Origin: Betaproteobacteria bacterium SCGC AG-212-J23 | GTDB lineage: Bacteria; Pseudomonadota; Gammaproteobacteria; Burkholderiales; SG8-39 | Assembly (NCBI GenBank): GCA_001644455.1 | Contig: LSTF01000001.1 | Location: 1-64,000 of the forward strand | DNA: 64,000 nt | Direction of reading: 5' to 3' | Part shown: positions 1 to 8,211 of the stretch, one piece after another | Position numbering within the stretch: position 1 is the first letter of the stretch | Layout of the letters: every line of letters begins with the position of its first letter | Program-made: the position numbers and the translations under genes | Notes under the pieces: model-generated | What the model saw: the letters and a program-made list of their open reading frames with translations, nothing else | Databases searched by the model: none | Told to the model about the DNA's origin: nothing

Positions 1-158
1 GCGGCGAGGCCCCAGCCGGCGAGCGCGGCGGCGATGCCGACCGCGAGATGCGGCAGGTAGGTCTGCCGCCACCAGCGCTGCAGCATGGCGAGGCCGAGGT
101 CCATCGCCTCCCAGGGCGTGCGCCGGCGCAGCGCGATGGCGATGTCAGCTGGCTGCAC
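1..158 (-). CDS. Membrane protein, N-terminal part only
   Basis: The reading frame opens with a GTG at 156-158, overlaps the end of the SpoIIM-like gene by 14 nt, and runs off the window at base 1, so only about 52 residues are visible. They begin with a short basic stretch (ALRRRTPWEAMDLG) followed by a Trp/Arg-rich amphipathic segment and the first hydrophobic helix (LAVGIAAALAGWGLA). Genes in this position of RDD-SpoIIM operons usually encode DUF4129-like or related multi-pass membrane proteins, but the visible part is too short to assign a family. The overlap suggests translational coupling with the upstream gene. It is missing its C-terminus only because the window ends. Confidence 0.6.
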   Translation of the reverse strand, partial: MQPADIAIALRRRTPWEAMDLGLAMLQRWWRQTYLPHLAVGIAAALAGWGLA

Positions 159-1104
159 GGCCGCGGCCCGCGAGGAGGAAGTAGAGGAGGAAGATCGCCC
201 AGCCGGAAATGCCGACGATGATTTTTATTTGAAAATCGACCTCCGTCAGGGGCGACCAGAAGGCTTCGACGAACGCCGCGGCGAGGAACATCACCGCCGC
301 GCCGTACATGAGGCGCACCGCCGGCTTCGCCGCGGCGACCAGCGCCGCGCGCCGGCTCATGTTGCCCGGCGCGATCAGCGCCATGCCCAGGCGCAGGCCG
401 GCCGCGCCCGAGATGACGATCGCCAGCAGCTCGGGCGACGAGTGTCCGGCGACGAACGACCAGAAGGTCTGGGTGTAGCCGACGTGCGTGAGGTAGCCGG
501 CGACCGCGCCGATGATCACGCCGTTCGCGCCGAGAAACCAGATCGAGCCCACGCCGAACAGCAGGCCCCCGGCGAAGGTCTGGAAACCGATGCAGATGTT
601 GTTCCAGATATAGAAGCCGAACATCATCAGGCTCGAGTCCGCGCCGCGGGTGCCGAGGCGCCTGTTCGCCGGGTCGTACATCTCGTGGAAGCTGGCGATC
701 TGCCCGGGCTCGAGGATGTAGTGCGCGAACTCGGGATACGACTGCAGCACCGCGATCAGGCAGAGCAGCGGCCCGAAGAAGAGCAGCGCGGCGGCGGCGA
801 CCAGGCGCCACTCGGCGCGCACCAGCGCCGGAAAGCCGGCGAGCAGGTACTCGAGCACGCGCTGCGACTGGCGGCGGCGGTTGCGGTAGAGCGCGTGGTG
901 GCCGCGCAACGCCAGGCGGTTCAGGCGATCGACCAGCTCCGGGCTGTACTGGCGATCCGCGGCGAGGGCCAGCGTCTGGCAGATCCGCCGGTAACGGGAT
1001 GGCATTTCCTCCGCGGCAAATGGAGATTTCTCGGGGTTTTCCAGAAAAGCCTCGAATTCCTGCCATTCCGTCGCGTGCGCGGTCTCGAACTGGTGCTGCC
1101 TCAC
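145..1104 (-). CDS. SpoIIM-family (DUF95) integral membrane protein
   Basis: A 319-residue protein with a soluble N-terminal region of about 95 residues (QFETAHATEWQEFEAFL) followed by at least five hydrophobic segments, the layout of stage II sporulation M-like proteins. In sporulators the family takes part in engulfment. In Gram-negative bacteria it occurs in operons with RDD proteins and its role is unknown. The start is a GTG at 1104 that overlaps the RDD stop codon as GTGA, so the two genes are probably translationally coupled. Family assignment is fairly secure from the fold pattern and neighbours; the function is not. Confidence 0.8.
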   Translation of the reverse strand: MRQHQFETAHATEWQEFEAFLENPEKSPFAAEEMPSRYRRICQTLALAADRQYSPELVDRLNRLALRGHHALYRNRRRQSQRVLEYLLAGFPALVRAEWRLVAAAALLFFGPLLCLIAVLQSYPEFAHYILEPGQIASFHEMYDPANRRLGTRGADSSLMMFGFYIWNNICIGFQTFAGGLLFGVGSIWFLGANGVIIGAVAGYLTHVGYTQTFWSFVAGHSSPELLAIVISGAAGLRLGMALIAPGNMSRRAALVAAAKPAVRLMYGAAVMFLAAAFVEAFWSPLTEVDFQIKIIVGISGWAIFLLYFLLAGRGRAAS

Positions 1105-1787
1105 TTGCCGCTTCCCGCGATGTGGTTCGCCATGCCGATCAGCCGCGCGGCGGCGCGGCTGCCGTCGAGCGTGCCGACCAGCGGCTCGGGCAGCTCGGCG
1201 AGCTCTTCCAGGCGCTCGCGCGTGAGGGTGGAGGCGCGTTCAGCGAGCTCGAGCACCGCGCGCTGCTCCTCCAGGGAGAGCGGGAAAGGCGGCGCGACCG
1301 GAGAGGCTTCCGGGAACACCCGTGGCGCCGGCTTCTCCGCCTGGTACACGACCACCGTACCGGCGGCGAGGTCGCCGAGGCGCTTGAAATCGCGGTTGCA
1401 GAGCATCGCCACCAGGCCGACGCCATAGAAAAACGGCAGGAAGTCGGCGGCGCGCAGCAGGTTGCGCGTCAGCGCCGCCGGCCAGCGCACCGGCGTGCCG
1501 TCGTCATTCAGCACGGCGATGCCGAAGGCGCGCTTGCCGGGCGTCTGCCCGTTCCAGCGGGTCTCGAACCACGCCGGCAGCAGCCACTCGACGAAAAAGG
1601 CCGTGATGAGGACGATGCCGGTGCCGGTGCGCCCGAGCGGCCCGACGGCCATCATGACGACGAACACCACGGCGATGCGCAGCAGCAGGTCGACCGACCA
1701 GGCGAGCGCGCGCGGCACCGGGCCGGCGAGCCGCAGCGTCAGTTCGATCCCTTCAGGTGTCGCTACTCGACGGGTGGTGTCGAGCAT
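1101..1787 (-). CDS. RDD family membrane protein
   Basis: A 228-residue protein. It shows the RDD signature near the N-terminus (PRALAWSVDLLLR), a second segment with WNGQTPGKRAFGIAVLNDDG, and the RAADFLPFFYGVG hydrophobic helix, all typical of the RDD domain. Two to three membrane helices are followed by a soluble, proline-rich C-terminal tail of about 80 residues. RDD proteins have been linked to ion or small-molecule transport, but the substrate is not predictable here. The gene lies 31 nt downstream of rho on the same strand. Its ATG lies in a 9-bp hairpin listed separately, and it is coupled by GTGA overlap to the SpoIIM-like gene. Confidence 0.82.
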   Translation of the reverse strand: MLDTTRRVATPEGIELTLRLAGPVPRALAWSVDLLLRIAVVFVVMMAVGPLGRTGTGIVLITAFFVEWLLPAWFETRWNGQTPGKRAFGIAVLNDDGTPVRWPAALTRNLLRAADFLPFFYGVGLVAMLCNRDFKRLGDLAAGTVVVYQAEKPAPRVFPEASPVAPPFPLSLEEQRAVLELAERASTLTRERLEELAELPEPLVGTLDGSRAAARLIGMANHIAGSGK

Positions 1788-1809
1788 CGGTCCCTCCCCG
1801 GGGACCGAT
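1786..1809 (-). promoter_or_regulatory. Hairpin masking the ribosome binding site of the RDD gene
   Basis: The arms 1786-1794 (ATCGGTCCC) and 1801-1809 (GGGACCGAT) are exact 9-base complements around a 6-base loop. On the minus-strand mRNA the second arm holds part of the GGGGAGGG ribosome binding site and the AT of the start codon. The structure lies between the rho stop and the RDD start. It has no U-run, so I read it as translational control rather than a terminator. The control role is inference. Confidence 0.5.
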
Positions 1810-1818
1810 TCTAAGTTC

Positions 1819-3078
1819 TTATCCGCGCCGCATCGAGTCGAAGAACTCGGCGTTGGACTTGGTGGCTTTCAGCTTGTCGATGAGGAATTCCGCCGCTTCC
1901 AGCTCGTCCATCGGGAAGAGCAGCTTCCGCAGCACCCAGACTTTCTGCAGCACCGGCGCGTCGATGAGCAGCTCTTCGCGACGGGTGCCGGAGCGGTTGA
2001 CGTTGATCGCCGGGTAGATCCGCTTCTCGTGCATCCGGCGATCCAGGTGGATCTCCATGTTGCCGGTGCCCTTGAATTCCTCGTAGATCACGTCGTCCAT
2101 GCGGCTGCCGGTGTCGATCAGCGCCGTGGCGATGATCGTCAGGGAGCCGCCTTCTTCCACGTTGCGCGCCGCGCCGAAGAAGCGCTTCGGCTTCTGCAGC
2201 GCGTTGGCGTCGACGCCGCCGGTCAGCACCTTGCCGGAGGCAGGCACGACGGTGTTGTAGGCGCGGGCGAGGCGCGTGATCGAGTCGAGCAGGATCACGA
2301 CGTCTTTCTTGTGCTCGACCAAGCGCTTGGCCTTCTCGATCACCATCTCGGCGACCTGCACGTGGCGTGAGGCCGGCTCGTCGAAGGTGGAAGCGACCAC
2401 TTCGCCCCGCACCGAGCGCGACATCTCGGTCACTTCCTCCGGCCGCTCGTCGATCAGCAGCACGATCAGGCTGACGTCGGGGTGGTTCGAGACCAGGGCA
2501 TGGGCGATGTGCTGCAGCATCACCGTCTTGCCGGCTTTGGGCGGGCTGACGATCAGGCCGCGCTGGCCCTTGCCGATCGGCGCGACGATGTCGATGACCC
2601 GGCCGGTGATGTTCTCCTCGGCCTTGATCTCGCGCTCGAGCTTGAACGCCTTGTCCGGGTGGAGCGGCGTCAGGTTCTCGAACAGGATCTTGTTCTTCGC
2701 CGCTTCCGGCGCTTCGCCGTTGACCTTGTCGACCTTGACCAGGGCGAAGTAGCGCTCGCCGTCCTTCGGCGTGCGGATCTCGCCTTCGATCGAGTCGCCG
2801 GTGTGCAGGTTGAAGCGGCGGATCTGCGAAGGGGAGACGTAGATGTCGTCGGTGCTCGCGAGATACGAGGTCTCGGGCGAGCGCAGGAAGCCGAAGCCGT
2901 CGGGCAGTACTTCCAGCGTGCCGTCGCCGAAGATGGAGACGCCCTTCTTCGCCTGGCTCTTCAGCATGGCGAAGATCAGGTCCTGCTTGCGCAGGCGGCT
3001 GGCGTTCTCGATGCCGTTGGCGACGGCCATCTCGACCAGCTGCGTGACGTGCTGCGCCTTCAGCTCGGACAGGTGCAT
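1819..3078 (-). CDS. rho: Transcription termination factor Rho
   Basis: Hexameric RNA-dependent ATPase/helicase that ends transcription at Rho-dependent sites. The protein shows the N-terminal SAP-like region ([14 protein letters not shown]), the cold-shock-like RNA-binding domain ([17 protein letters not shown]), the P-loop PPKAGKT at residues 179-185, Walker [17 protein letters not shown], and the C-terminal FFDSMRRG. I chose the ATG at 3078 because it gives 419 residues, the usual length, and aligns the family N-terminus. An in-frame ATG at 3180 would add 34 Ala/Pro-rich residues ([17 protein letters not shown]) that are not typical. trxA lies directly upstream on the same strand, a conserved arrangement. 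The 179 bases between them would hold the usual rho leader. Confidence 0.97.
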   Translation of the reverse strand: MHLSELKAQHVTQLVEMAVANGIENASRLRKQDLIFAMLKSQAKKGVSIFGDGTLEVLPDGFGFLRSPETSYLASTDDIYVSPSQIRRFNLHTGDSIEGEIRTPKDGERYFALVKVDKVNGEAPEAAKNKILFENLTPLHPDKAFKLEREIKAEENITGRVIDIVAPIGKGQRGLIVSPPKAGKTVMLQHIAHALVSNHPDVSLIVLLIDERPEEVTEMSRSVRGEVVASTFDEPASRHVQVAEMVIEKAKRLVEHKKDVVILLDSITRLARAYNTVVPASGKVLTGGVDANALQKPKRFFGAARNVEEGGSLTIIATALIDTGSRMDDVIYEEFKGTGNMEIHLDRRMHEKRIYPAINVNRSGTRREELLIDAPVLQKVWVLRKLLFPMDELEAAEFLIDKLKATKSNAEFFDSMRRG

Positions 3079-3257
3079 GGGAATCGGCACCGCTCCGGAC
3101 GCCGCTGCCGCTGCGGGCGCGGCTTCGGTGCCTTGGGATGCGCGAACTTCTGGCGGCTGGACTGCCTGGGGCCTGCTCATTCTCGGGGTAGGCGCCTGGA
3201 CTTCGGCGCAGGAACTACGTTGTTCGGTTGACTTAGCTGCGAGTCACTGTAGACGGG

Positions 3258-3587
3258 TCAAATGTTGCTGTCAAGAAAAGCGGTGAGCTGGGACTTCGAA
3301 AGCGCGCCGACGCGGGTCGCCTCGACGTTGCCGTTCTTGAACAGCATCAGGGTCGGGATGCCGCGGATGCCGAACTTGGCCGGCACCTGCTGGTTCTCGT
3401 CGACGTTGATCTTGGCGATCTTGAGGCGGCCCTCGTACTCCTTGGCCACTTCATCGAGGATGGGCGCGATCGACTTGCACGGCCCGCACCACTCGGCCCA
3501 ATAGTCGACCAGGACCGGGGTGTCGGCCTTGAGGACCTCGGGGTCGAAGGTGCTGTCGGTAACGTGATGGATATCCTTGCTGCTCAT
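3258..3587 (-). CDS. trxA: Thioredoxin
   Basis: A 109-residue cytosolic dithiol-disulfide oxidoreductase. The active site WCGPC is at residues 33-37, preceded by the usual [11 protein letters not shown] strand and followed by the cis-Pro loop [11 protein letters not shown]. The length matches E. coli TrxA. A good ribosome binding site (AGGAG) precedes the ATG. It heads the trxA-rho transcription unit, and the ferredoxin gene is divergent 85 bases away. Confidence 0.97.
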   Translation of the reverse strand: MSSKDIHHVTDSTFDPEVLKADTPVLVDYWAEWCGPCKSIAPILDEVAKEYEGRLKIAKINVDENQQVPAKFGIRGIPTLMLFKNGNVEATRVGALSKSQLTAFLDSNI

Positions 3588-3629
3588 GAATCCGGTGCTC
3601 CTGATGGGGGGTGTTGCAGGAAGGGCTCT

Positions 3630-3659
3630 ATTATGAGGCCACCCCCGCCAAAGTGCTAA
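3630..3659 (-). promoter_or_regulatory. Likely sigma-70 promoter of trxA
   Basis: Reading the minus strand, TTAGCA (3654-3659) and CATAAT (3630-3635) are separated by 18 bases and match the minus-35 and minus-10 consensus at 4/6 and 5/6 positions. They lie about 40 bases upstream of the trxA start, inside the divergent trxA-fdxA gap. This call rests only on visual matching. Confidence 0.4.
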
Positions 3660-3672
3660 ACTATTGATTCCT

Positions 3673-3996
3673 ATGGCTTACATCGTTACCGAAAGCTGCA
3701 TCAAGTGCAAGTACACGGACTGCGTCGACGTCTGCCCCGTCGACTGCTTCCGCGAGGGGCCGAACATGCTGGTGATCGACCCCGACGAGTGCATCGACTG
3801 CACCCTGTGCGTCCCGGAGTGCCCGGTCGAGGCGATCTTCGCCGAGGACGATGTGCCCGACGAGCAGAAGCCGTTCATCGCGCTCAACCGCGAGCTCGCG
3901 CAAAGCTGGCCGGCGATCATCGAGCGCAAGCCCGCGCCCGCGGATGCGGACGAATGGGCGAAGAAGAAAGACAAGAAAGATCTGCTGGAAAAATAA
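3673..3996 (+). CDS. fdxA: Ferredoxin, 7Fe-8S type
   Basis: A 107-residue ferredoxin with two cysteine clusters, [17 protein letters not shown] and [16 protein letters not shown], that bind a [3Fe-4S] and a [4Fe-4S] cluster in the FdxA family. It transfers low-potential electrons in the cytosol. I take the ATG at 3673 (MAYIVTE, the usual FdxA N-terminus) over an in-frame TTG at 3664. The C-terminal extension with a lysine-rich tail ([11 protein letters not shown]) is normal for proteobacterial FdxA. Its position divergent from trxA-rho is common in betaproteobacteria. Confidence 0.95.
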   Translation: MAYIVTESCIKCKYTDCVDVCPVDCFREGPNMLVIDPDECIDCTLCVPECPVEAIFAEDDVPDEQKPFIALNRELAQSWPAIIERKPAPADADEWAKKKDKKDLLEK

Positions 3997-4164
3997 GCAG
4001 TGCAGCAATTGCCGCGTTGCAAAAATATTTCTGTCGTGTGAATGACCACAGAAGTTTTGAAGTCTCACTCATCGCGTTTTTTTCTCTGCGCGCGTCACAC
4101 ATTTGCAAGCTAACCGGCGTAACCTGATCTCGTCGAGTTCACGAAGCTGAGCGAGGAGATACGG
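3997..4164 (+). other. Intergenic region before the HicB-like gene
   Basis: This 168-base stretch is clearly more AT-rich than its surroundings around 4015-4110 and contains a run of seven T. It should hold the promoter of the HicB-like gene, but I cannot pick a convincing minus-35/minus-10 pair. A ribosome binding site, GAGGAG, lies about 6 bases before the ATG at 4165. I see no strong hairpin that would act as the fdxA terminator. Confidence 0.4.
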
Positions 4165-4416
4165 ATGGAACAGGGACGGCTCGCATTCACCGCGGTGTAC
4201 CTCAAATCGAATCACGGCTATGTCGGCTTCATCGAGGAACTGCCTGGAGTGAATTCGCACGGCCGCACCCTGGACGAAGCGCGCGAGACGCTGCAGAAGC
4301 TCGCCGCCGTGGTGTTCGACGAAGAGCGCCGCGAGGCCGAGGAGTTGATCGCCGGCAAGGACGTGGTGCGCGAGAACTTCGTCGTGCCGATCCCGCGTCC
4401 CGCCGAAGTCTCCTAG
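4165..4416 (+). CDS. HicB-like antitoxin-fold protein, without HicA
   Basis: An 83-residue protein with the partial RNase-H fold of the HicB family. It has a beta hairpin (LAFTAVYLKSNHGYVGFIEELPGVNSHGRTLDEARETLQ), in which GYVGFIEELPGVNSHG is the family signature, then a helix and an acidic region. Canonical HicB pairs with a small HicA mRNase toxin. None is found on either side: fdxA is upstream and the sorB-like gene converges 17 bases downstream. It also lacks the C-terminal DNA-binding helix-turn-helix or RHH of full HicB. It may be a solitary regulator or the remnant of a toxin-antitoxin pair. Confidence 0.75.
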   Translation: MEQGRLAFTAVYLKSNHGYVGFIEELPGVNSHGRTLDEARETLQKLAAVVFDEERREAEELIAGKDVVRENFVVPIPRPAEVS

Positions 4417-4433
4417 CTGTCTCCTAGCCGCCG

Positions 4434-4712
4434 CTACTTCTTGCCGTAGTTCTCCGCGAGGTAGCTCGCGATCGCGTCGACGTCTTCCTTGGCGATCGGC
4501 GCGCCGAACGCGTTGATCATCTTGTTCACCGACGCCGTCCAGCCCGCCTTGTCGAGGAAGCGCGAGTTCATCGGGATGTAGTCCACGCTGTGGCAGGCGA
4601 GACATGCCTGCGCCTTCTCCTTGCCGGGCCCGTCTTTGAGCGCGATTTTTCCCTCCTGGGAAAAAGCATTTCCCATCAGAAGCGCCAACGGCAGGATCAG
4701 AGTCGCTTTCAT
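4434..4712 (-). CDS. Monohaem c-type cytochrome, SorB-like sulfite dehydrogenase subunit
   Basis: A 92-residue secreted protein with a signal peptide (MKATLILPLALLMGNAFS) and one haem motif, C37-L-A-C40-H41. A likely distal Met follows at IPMNSRF (M48). It ends ASYLAENYGKK, the terminal helix usual in class I cytochromes c. Its ATG overlaps the stop of the molybdopterin gene as ATGA. Size and order match SorB, the electron-accepting cytochrome of SorAB sulfite:cytochrome c oxidoreductases. It should act in the periplasm. SoxD-type cytochromes are larger and dihaem, so SorB is the better match. Confidence 0.85.
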   Translation of the reverse strand: MKATLILPLALLMGNAFSQEGKIALKDGPGKEKAQACLACHSVDYIPMNSRFLDKAGWTASVNKMINAFGAPIAKEDVDAIASYLAENYGKK

Positions 4713-5935
4713 ACCACCTCCACGTAGATGCGCTGGATGACGTTGTGGTGATAGCCCGCGGGGTTGTGGATCAGCTCGTTCACCTGTGTCTCGCCGGCCT
4801 TGCTGGTCGCGCGCGCCATGACGACGTGCGAGCCCGATTCGCGGGTCGGCATGCTGAAGGAGAACTCGCGGAACGAGAAGCGGCCGAGGTCCTTGCCGAG
4901 CTTCGCCTCGCGCCAGTCGGCGCCGTTGGTGGAGACCTCCACCTTGGCGATTCCCGAACCGCTGTCCCAGGCGATGCCGTTGACGACCAGCGGCTGGCCG
5001 CGGCGCAGCTGCTGGCCGCTCTTGAGCGAGGTGATGAGCGAGTTCACCACCATCGTCGTGATCGGCTCGTTCGGGGAATAGAGCTGCGACTGGAAGGTCG
5101 GCGTCTTGAACTTGCCGCGCGGCAGCCGGTAGGCGGTCGCCATCCAGAAATTCTTCTCCGGCTGCGCCACCACCCTGACCGAGGCGAGCTGCTTTACCCA
5201 GTAGGTACCGGTCCAGCCGGGCACGACCAGGCGCGCCGGGAAGCCGTTCCAGTGCGGCAGGGGCTGTCCGTTCATCTCGAAGGCGATCAGCGTGTTCTCG
5301 TCCATCGCCACCTCGAGGGGCAGCGATTTGACGAAGTCGGGCGTCTTCTCGAGCGGCGCGTGGTCCGCGCCGTCGAAGACCACCTCGAGCGCGCCGGCCT
5401 TCACGCCGGCCTTGGCGAGCACGTCCTTGAGGCGCACGCCCTTCCACACCGCATTGCCCATCGCGCCGACGCCCCATTCGACTCCGGCGACGTGCGGCTC
5501 GAACAGGCCGCGCCGGTTGCCCGAGCACTGGCAGACGGCGGTGACCTGCGCCGCCTTGAACTCCTTCTTCATCTGCGCCAGCGTCAGCTTCAGCTCGCGC
5601 TCCGCGCTGTCGCCGCCGACGCTCAGCGCCCAGTCCTTCGCCGAGACCTCGGGGATGGCGGCGAGGTGATAGCGCACGAAGAACGCACGGTTCTGGGTGA
5701 TCGGCGTGCGGAAGTACTGGATCGGCGTCTCGAAATTCGGCGGCCGGAAGGTCTTCTTGATGAGCGGCAGCTTGCCCGGGAGGGCGAACAGCCCCTGCTC
5801 GGCGAGCGTGCCGTCGGGGATTTCCGCGAAGCCGAGCTCCGCGGTGCCGCCCACCGGCGCGGCGAGGGCGCGCGAAAACGGCAGGACGGCGAGCGCCCCG
5901 GCAGCGGCGCTGAAGCGGCGGCGTGATCTATCCAT
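4709..5935 (-). CDS. Periplasmic molybdopterin sulfite dehydrogenase catalytic subunit (SorA-like)
   Basis: A 408-residue protein starting with a Tat signal (RSRRRFSAAAGALAVLPF). It has the oxidoreductase molybdopterin-binding fold: NRAFFVRYHLA, then CQCSGNRRG at 135-142 with C137 the predicted Mo ligand, then GAMGNAVWKGVRLKD. The C-terminal Mo-co dimerisation domain includes AWDSGSGIAKVEVSTNGADWREA. It probably oxidises sulfite to sulfate and passes electrons to the adjacent SorB-like cytochrome. The start lies 8 bases inside the end of cydB, so it is probably expressed as part of the oxidase operon. SoxC is a homologous alternative, but no sox genes are nearby. Confidence 0.87.
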   Translation of the reverse strand: MDRSRRRFSAAAGALAVLPFSRALAAPVGGTAELGFAEIPDGTLAEQGLFALPGKLPLIKKTFRPPNFETPIQYFRTPITQNRAFFVRYHLAAIPEVSAKDWALSVGGDSAERELKLTLAQMKKEFKAAQVTAVCQCSGNRRGLFEPHVAGVEWGVGAMGNAVWKGVRLKDVLAKAGVKAGALEVVFDGADHAPLEKTPDFVKSLPLEVAMDENTLIAFEMNGQPLPHWNGFPARLVVPGWTGTYWVKQLASVRVVAQPEKNFWMATAYRLPRGKFKTPTFQSQLYSPNEPITTMVVNSLITSLKSGQQLRRGQPLVVNGIAWDSGSGIAKVEVSTNGADWREAKLGKDLGRFSFREFSFSMPTRESGSHVVMARATSKAGETQVNELIHNPAGYHHNVIQRIYVEVV

Positions 5936-6905
5936 ACGGCGAGCCTCCTTTGACCTTGCCCCTGAAGATGCGGTACGCGTAGAACGTGTAGCCGAGCAGG
6001 AACGGCAGCACGATCGCCGTGCCGACGAGCATGAAGTTGAGCGCGCTGGGATGCGCCGCCGCGTCCCAGATGGTGAGGGAGTCCATCACGACGTACGGAA
6101 ACAGGCTGTAGGCGAGGCCGGCGAACGCCAGCACGTAGATCGTCACCGCGCCGGCGAACGGCAGCGTGTCGGATTTCTTCAGCGAAACCCAGGTGAATGC
6201 GCCGGCGGCGAGCGTGAGCGCCGGCAGGATCATCAGGTACAGCGTGCGCGGGAAGTCGAACCAGCGCTCGCGCACCGTTTCGCTCGCGAGCGGCGTGGCG
6301 ATGCTCACCAGCGCCACCGCGAGCGCGACCCAGGCGAGGCCCCAGCGCGCCCAGACGGCGCTCTTCTCGCGCAGCGCGCCCTCGGTGCGCAGCACGAGCC
6401 AGGTGGCGCCCAGCAGCATGTAGCCGCCGCACAGCGCGACGCCGGTCAGCGCCGCGAATCCCCAGGGGAGGAAGCCGGGCTCGAAGCCGGTGATGAAGCG
6501 GCCGAGCATCAGGCCCTGCGAGAAGGACGCGAGATAGGAGCCCGCGGAGAAGAGCCAGTTCCACAGCTCGCGGTGCCAGCCCTCGGCCTTGATGCGAAGC
6601 TCGAAGGCCACGCCGCGAGCCATCAGCCCCACCAGCATCGCCGCCACCGGCAGGTAGAGCGCGCCGAGCACCACGCCGTGCGCCACCGGGAAGGCGACCA
6701 GCAGCAGGCCGACGCCGAGCACGAGCCAGGTCTCGTTCGCGTCCCAGAACGGGCCGATCGAGGCGATCATGACGTCGTGCTCCTCGCGCTCGCTGTCCCA
6801 GAGCATCAGCATGCCGACGCCGAGGTCGTAGCCGTCGAGCACCACGTAGGCGAGGATCGCCACGCCCATCAGCGCGGCGAAGATCAGCGGCAGGTCGATC
6901 GTCAT
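5928..6905 (-). CDS. cydB: Cytochrome bd-type quinol oxidase subunit II
   Basis: A 325-residue, multi-pass membrane protein. The N-terminus MTIDLPLIFAALMGVAILAYVVLDGYDLGVGML is a CydB/CioB hallmark, followed by GPFWDANETWLVLG and SLFPYVVMDSLTIWDAA. It forms the heterodimer with CydA that oxidises quinol and reduces O2 to water at the cytoplasmic membrane. The ATG overlaps the cydA stop as ATGA, so translation is coupled. Its own last codons overlap the sorA-like start by 8 bases. Confidence 0.95.
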   Translation of the reverse strand: MTIDLPLIFAALMGVAILAYVVLDGYDLGVGMLMLWDSEREEHDVMIASIGPFWDANETWLVLGVGLLLVAFPVAHGVVLGALYLPVAAMLVGLMARGVAFELRIKAEGWHRELWNWLFSAGSYLASFSQGLMLGRFITGFEPGFLPWGFAALTGVALCGGYMLLGATWLVLRTEGALREKSAVWARWGLAWVALAVALVSIATPLASETVRERWFDFPRTLYLMILPALTLAAGAFTWVSLKKSDTLPFAGAVTIYVLAFAGLAYSLFPYVVMDSLTIWDAAAHPSALNFMLVGTAIVLPFLLGYTFYAYRIFRGKVKGGSPYG

Positions 6906-8191
6906 GCGCTGCCCTTTCCGGCGAGGTGGGTGAGCGTCACCATGTAGGAGAGGAGCAGCACCGCGTAGGTCGCGACGTAGGCAGTGAGGCTCGCGCCGAG
7001 CTCCGCCCCGGTCGCGCCGCCGACCGCGTCGGCGGTGAGCAGGACGCCTTGCACGAGCCACGGCTGGCGGCCGATCTCGGTCACCATCCAGCCGGCGAGG
7101 GTGGCGACCCAGCCCGAGAAGGTGAAGGACGCGAAGGCCCACAGCAGCCACCTTGGGGTTTTGGTTCTTAATACAAACGTCCCCACCCAAGACAGGGCGA
7201 GCATGAGCACGCCCATGCCGACCATGATGCGAAACGCGAAGAACACCGGCGCGACTGGCGGATGCTCCTCGAACTCCTCGAGGCCTTTCAGCTCCGCGTT
7301 GGCGTCGTGCGCGAGGATGAGCGAAGCGCCCTTCGGCAGCATGATCGCGTAGTCGGTGCGCTTTTCTTCCTCGTTCGGGATGCCGACCAGGGTCAGCGGC
7401 GCGCCGCGCTCGGTTTTCCAGATCGCCTCCAGCGCCGCGATCTTCGCCGGCTGATGCTCGAGCGTGTTCAGGCCGTGCAGGTCGCCGACGAAGACCTGCA
7501 GCGGCATGAGGACAGCGGCGATGTGCGCGCCGAAGCGCAGCGTCTTGTTCGCCGCCGCGTCGCCCGGCGCCTTGAGCAGGCGCCAGGCCGAGAGGCCGGC
7601 GACGACGAACGATGCGGTGATGCCCGTGGCGAGCAGCATGTGCGTGAAGCGGTAGGGGAACGACGGGTTGAAGATCACCGCCCACCAGCTGCCGGCGATC
7701 AGCTCGCCGTCGACCTCGATGTGCCCGGCGGGGGTCTGCATCCAGGAGTTGAGCGCCAGGATCCAGAACGCCGACAGCGTCGTGCCGGCGGCGACGATGA
7801 GCGCGGAAGCGACGTGCACCCGACCCGAGACGCGGTCCATGCCGAACAGCATCACGCCCAGGAAGGTCGCCTCGAGGAAGAACGCGGTCAGCACCTCGTA
7901 GGCGAGCAGCGGCCCGGCGATGTTGCCGACGCTCGCCATGTAGCCCGGCCAGTTGGTGCCGAACTGGAAGCTCATGGTGATGCCCGAGACCACGCCCATG
8001 GCGAAGGACAGCGCGAACACCTTGACCCACAGCTTGTAGGTCGCGAGCCACGCGGGGTCGCGGGTGCGTTCGTACTGGATGCGGAAATACGCGACCAGCC
8101 AGGCGAGCCCGATGGTCAGCGTCGGGAACAGGATGTGGAAGGCGATGTTCAGCCCGAACTGGGCCCGGGCAATGAGGAGGGTATCGTCCAT
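6902..8191 (-). CDS. cydA: Cytochrome bd-type quinol oxidase subunit I, short Q-loop form
   Basis: With the ATG at 8191 (MDDTLLIARAQFGLNIAFH) the protein has 429 residues. Visible features are the haem ligand H19 (FHILF), the second ligand region YRFTHMLLATG, and the conserved GRQPW motif near the C-terminus. At about 430 residues it lacks the long Q-loop of E. coli CydA (522 residues), which points to the cyanide-insensitive CIO branch. No cydX or cydDC was seen. The gene is divergent from the QueG-like gene with only 20 bases between start codons. I rejected an ATG-equivalent at 8224 because its extra residues (MRPASSYISSA) overlap the divergent gene. Confidence 0.94.
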   Translation of the reverse strand: MDDTLLIARAQFGLNIAFHILFPTLTIGLAWLVAYFRIQYERTRDPAWLATYKLWVKVFALSFAMGVVSGITMSFQFGTNWPGYMASVGNIAGPLLAYEVLTAFFLEATFLGVMLFGMDRVSGRVHVASALIVAAGTTLSAFWILALNSWMQTPAGHIEVDGELIAGSWWAVIFNPSFPYRFTHMLLATGITASFVVAGLSAWRLLKAPGDAAANKTLRFGAHIAAVLMPLQVFVGDLHGLNTLEHQPAKIAALEAIWKTERGAPLTLVGIPNEEEKRTDYAIMLPKGASLILAHDANAELKGLEEFEEHPPVAPVFFAFRIMVGMGVLMLALSWVGTFVLRTKTPRWLLWAFASFTFSGWVATLAGWMVTEIGRQPWLVQGVLLTADAVGGATGAELGASLTAYVATYAVLLLSYMVTLTHLAGKGSA

Positions 8192-8199
8192 CGCGGAGC

Positions 8200-8206
8200 T
8201 AATATA
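8200..8206. promoter_or_regulatory. Overlapping divergent minus-10 elements, cydA / QueG-like
   Basis: The 7-mer TAATATA reads TAATAT on the plus strand (6 nt before the ATG at 8212) and TATATT on the minus strand (9 nt before the cydA ATG at 8191). Only 20 bases separate the two start codons. If both are active, the plus transcript would start at or next to its start codon. No clear minus-35 is seen on either side. Confidence 0.5.
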
Positions 8207-8211
8207 CGACG

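Noticed and set aside
4434-5528. A longer frame that adds about 270 residues before the SorB-like cytochrome
   Set aside because: The addition is antisense-like Arg-rich sequence. The ATG at 4712 opens a signal peptide and overlaps the sorA-like stop as ATGA.
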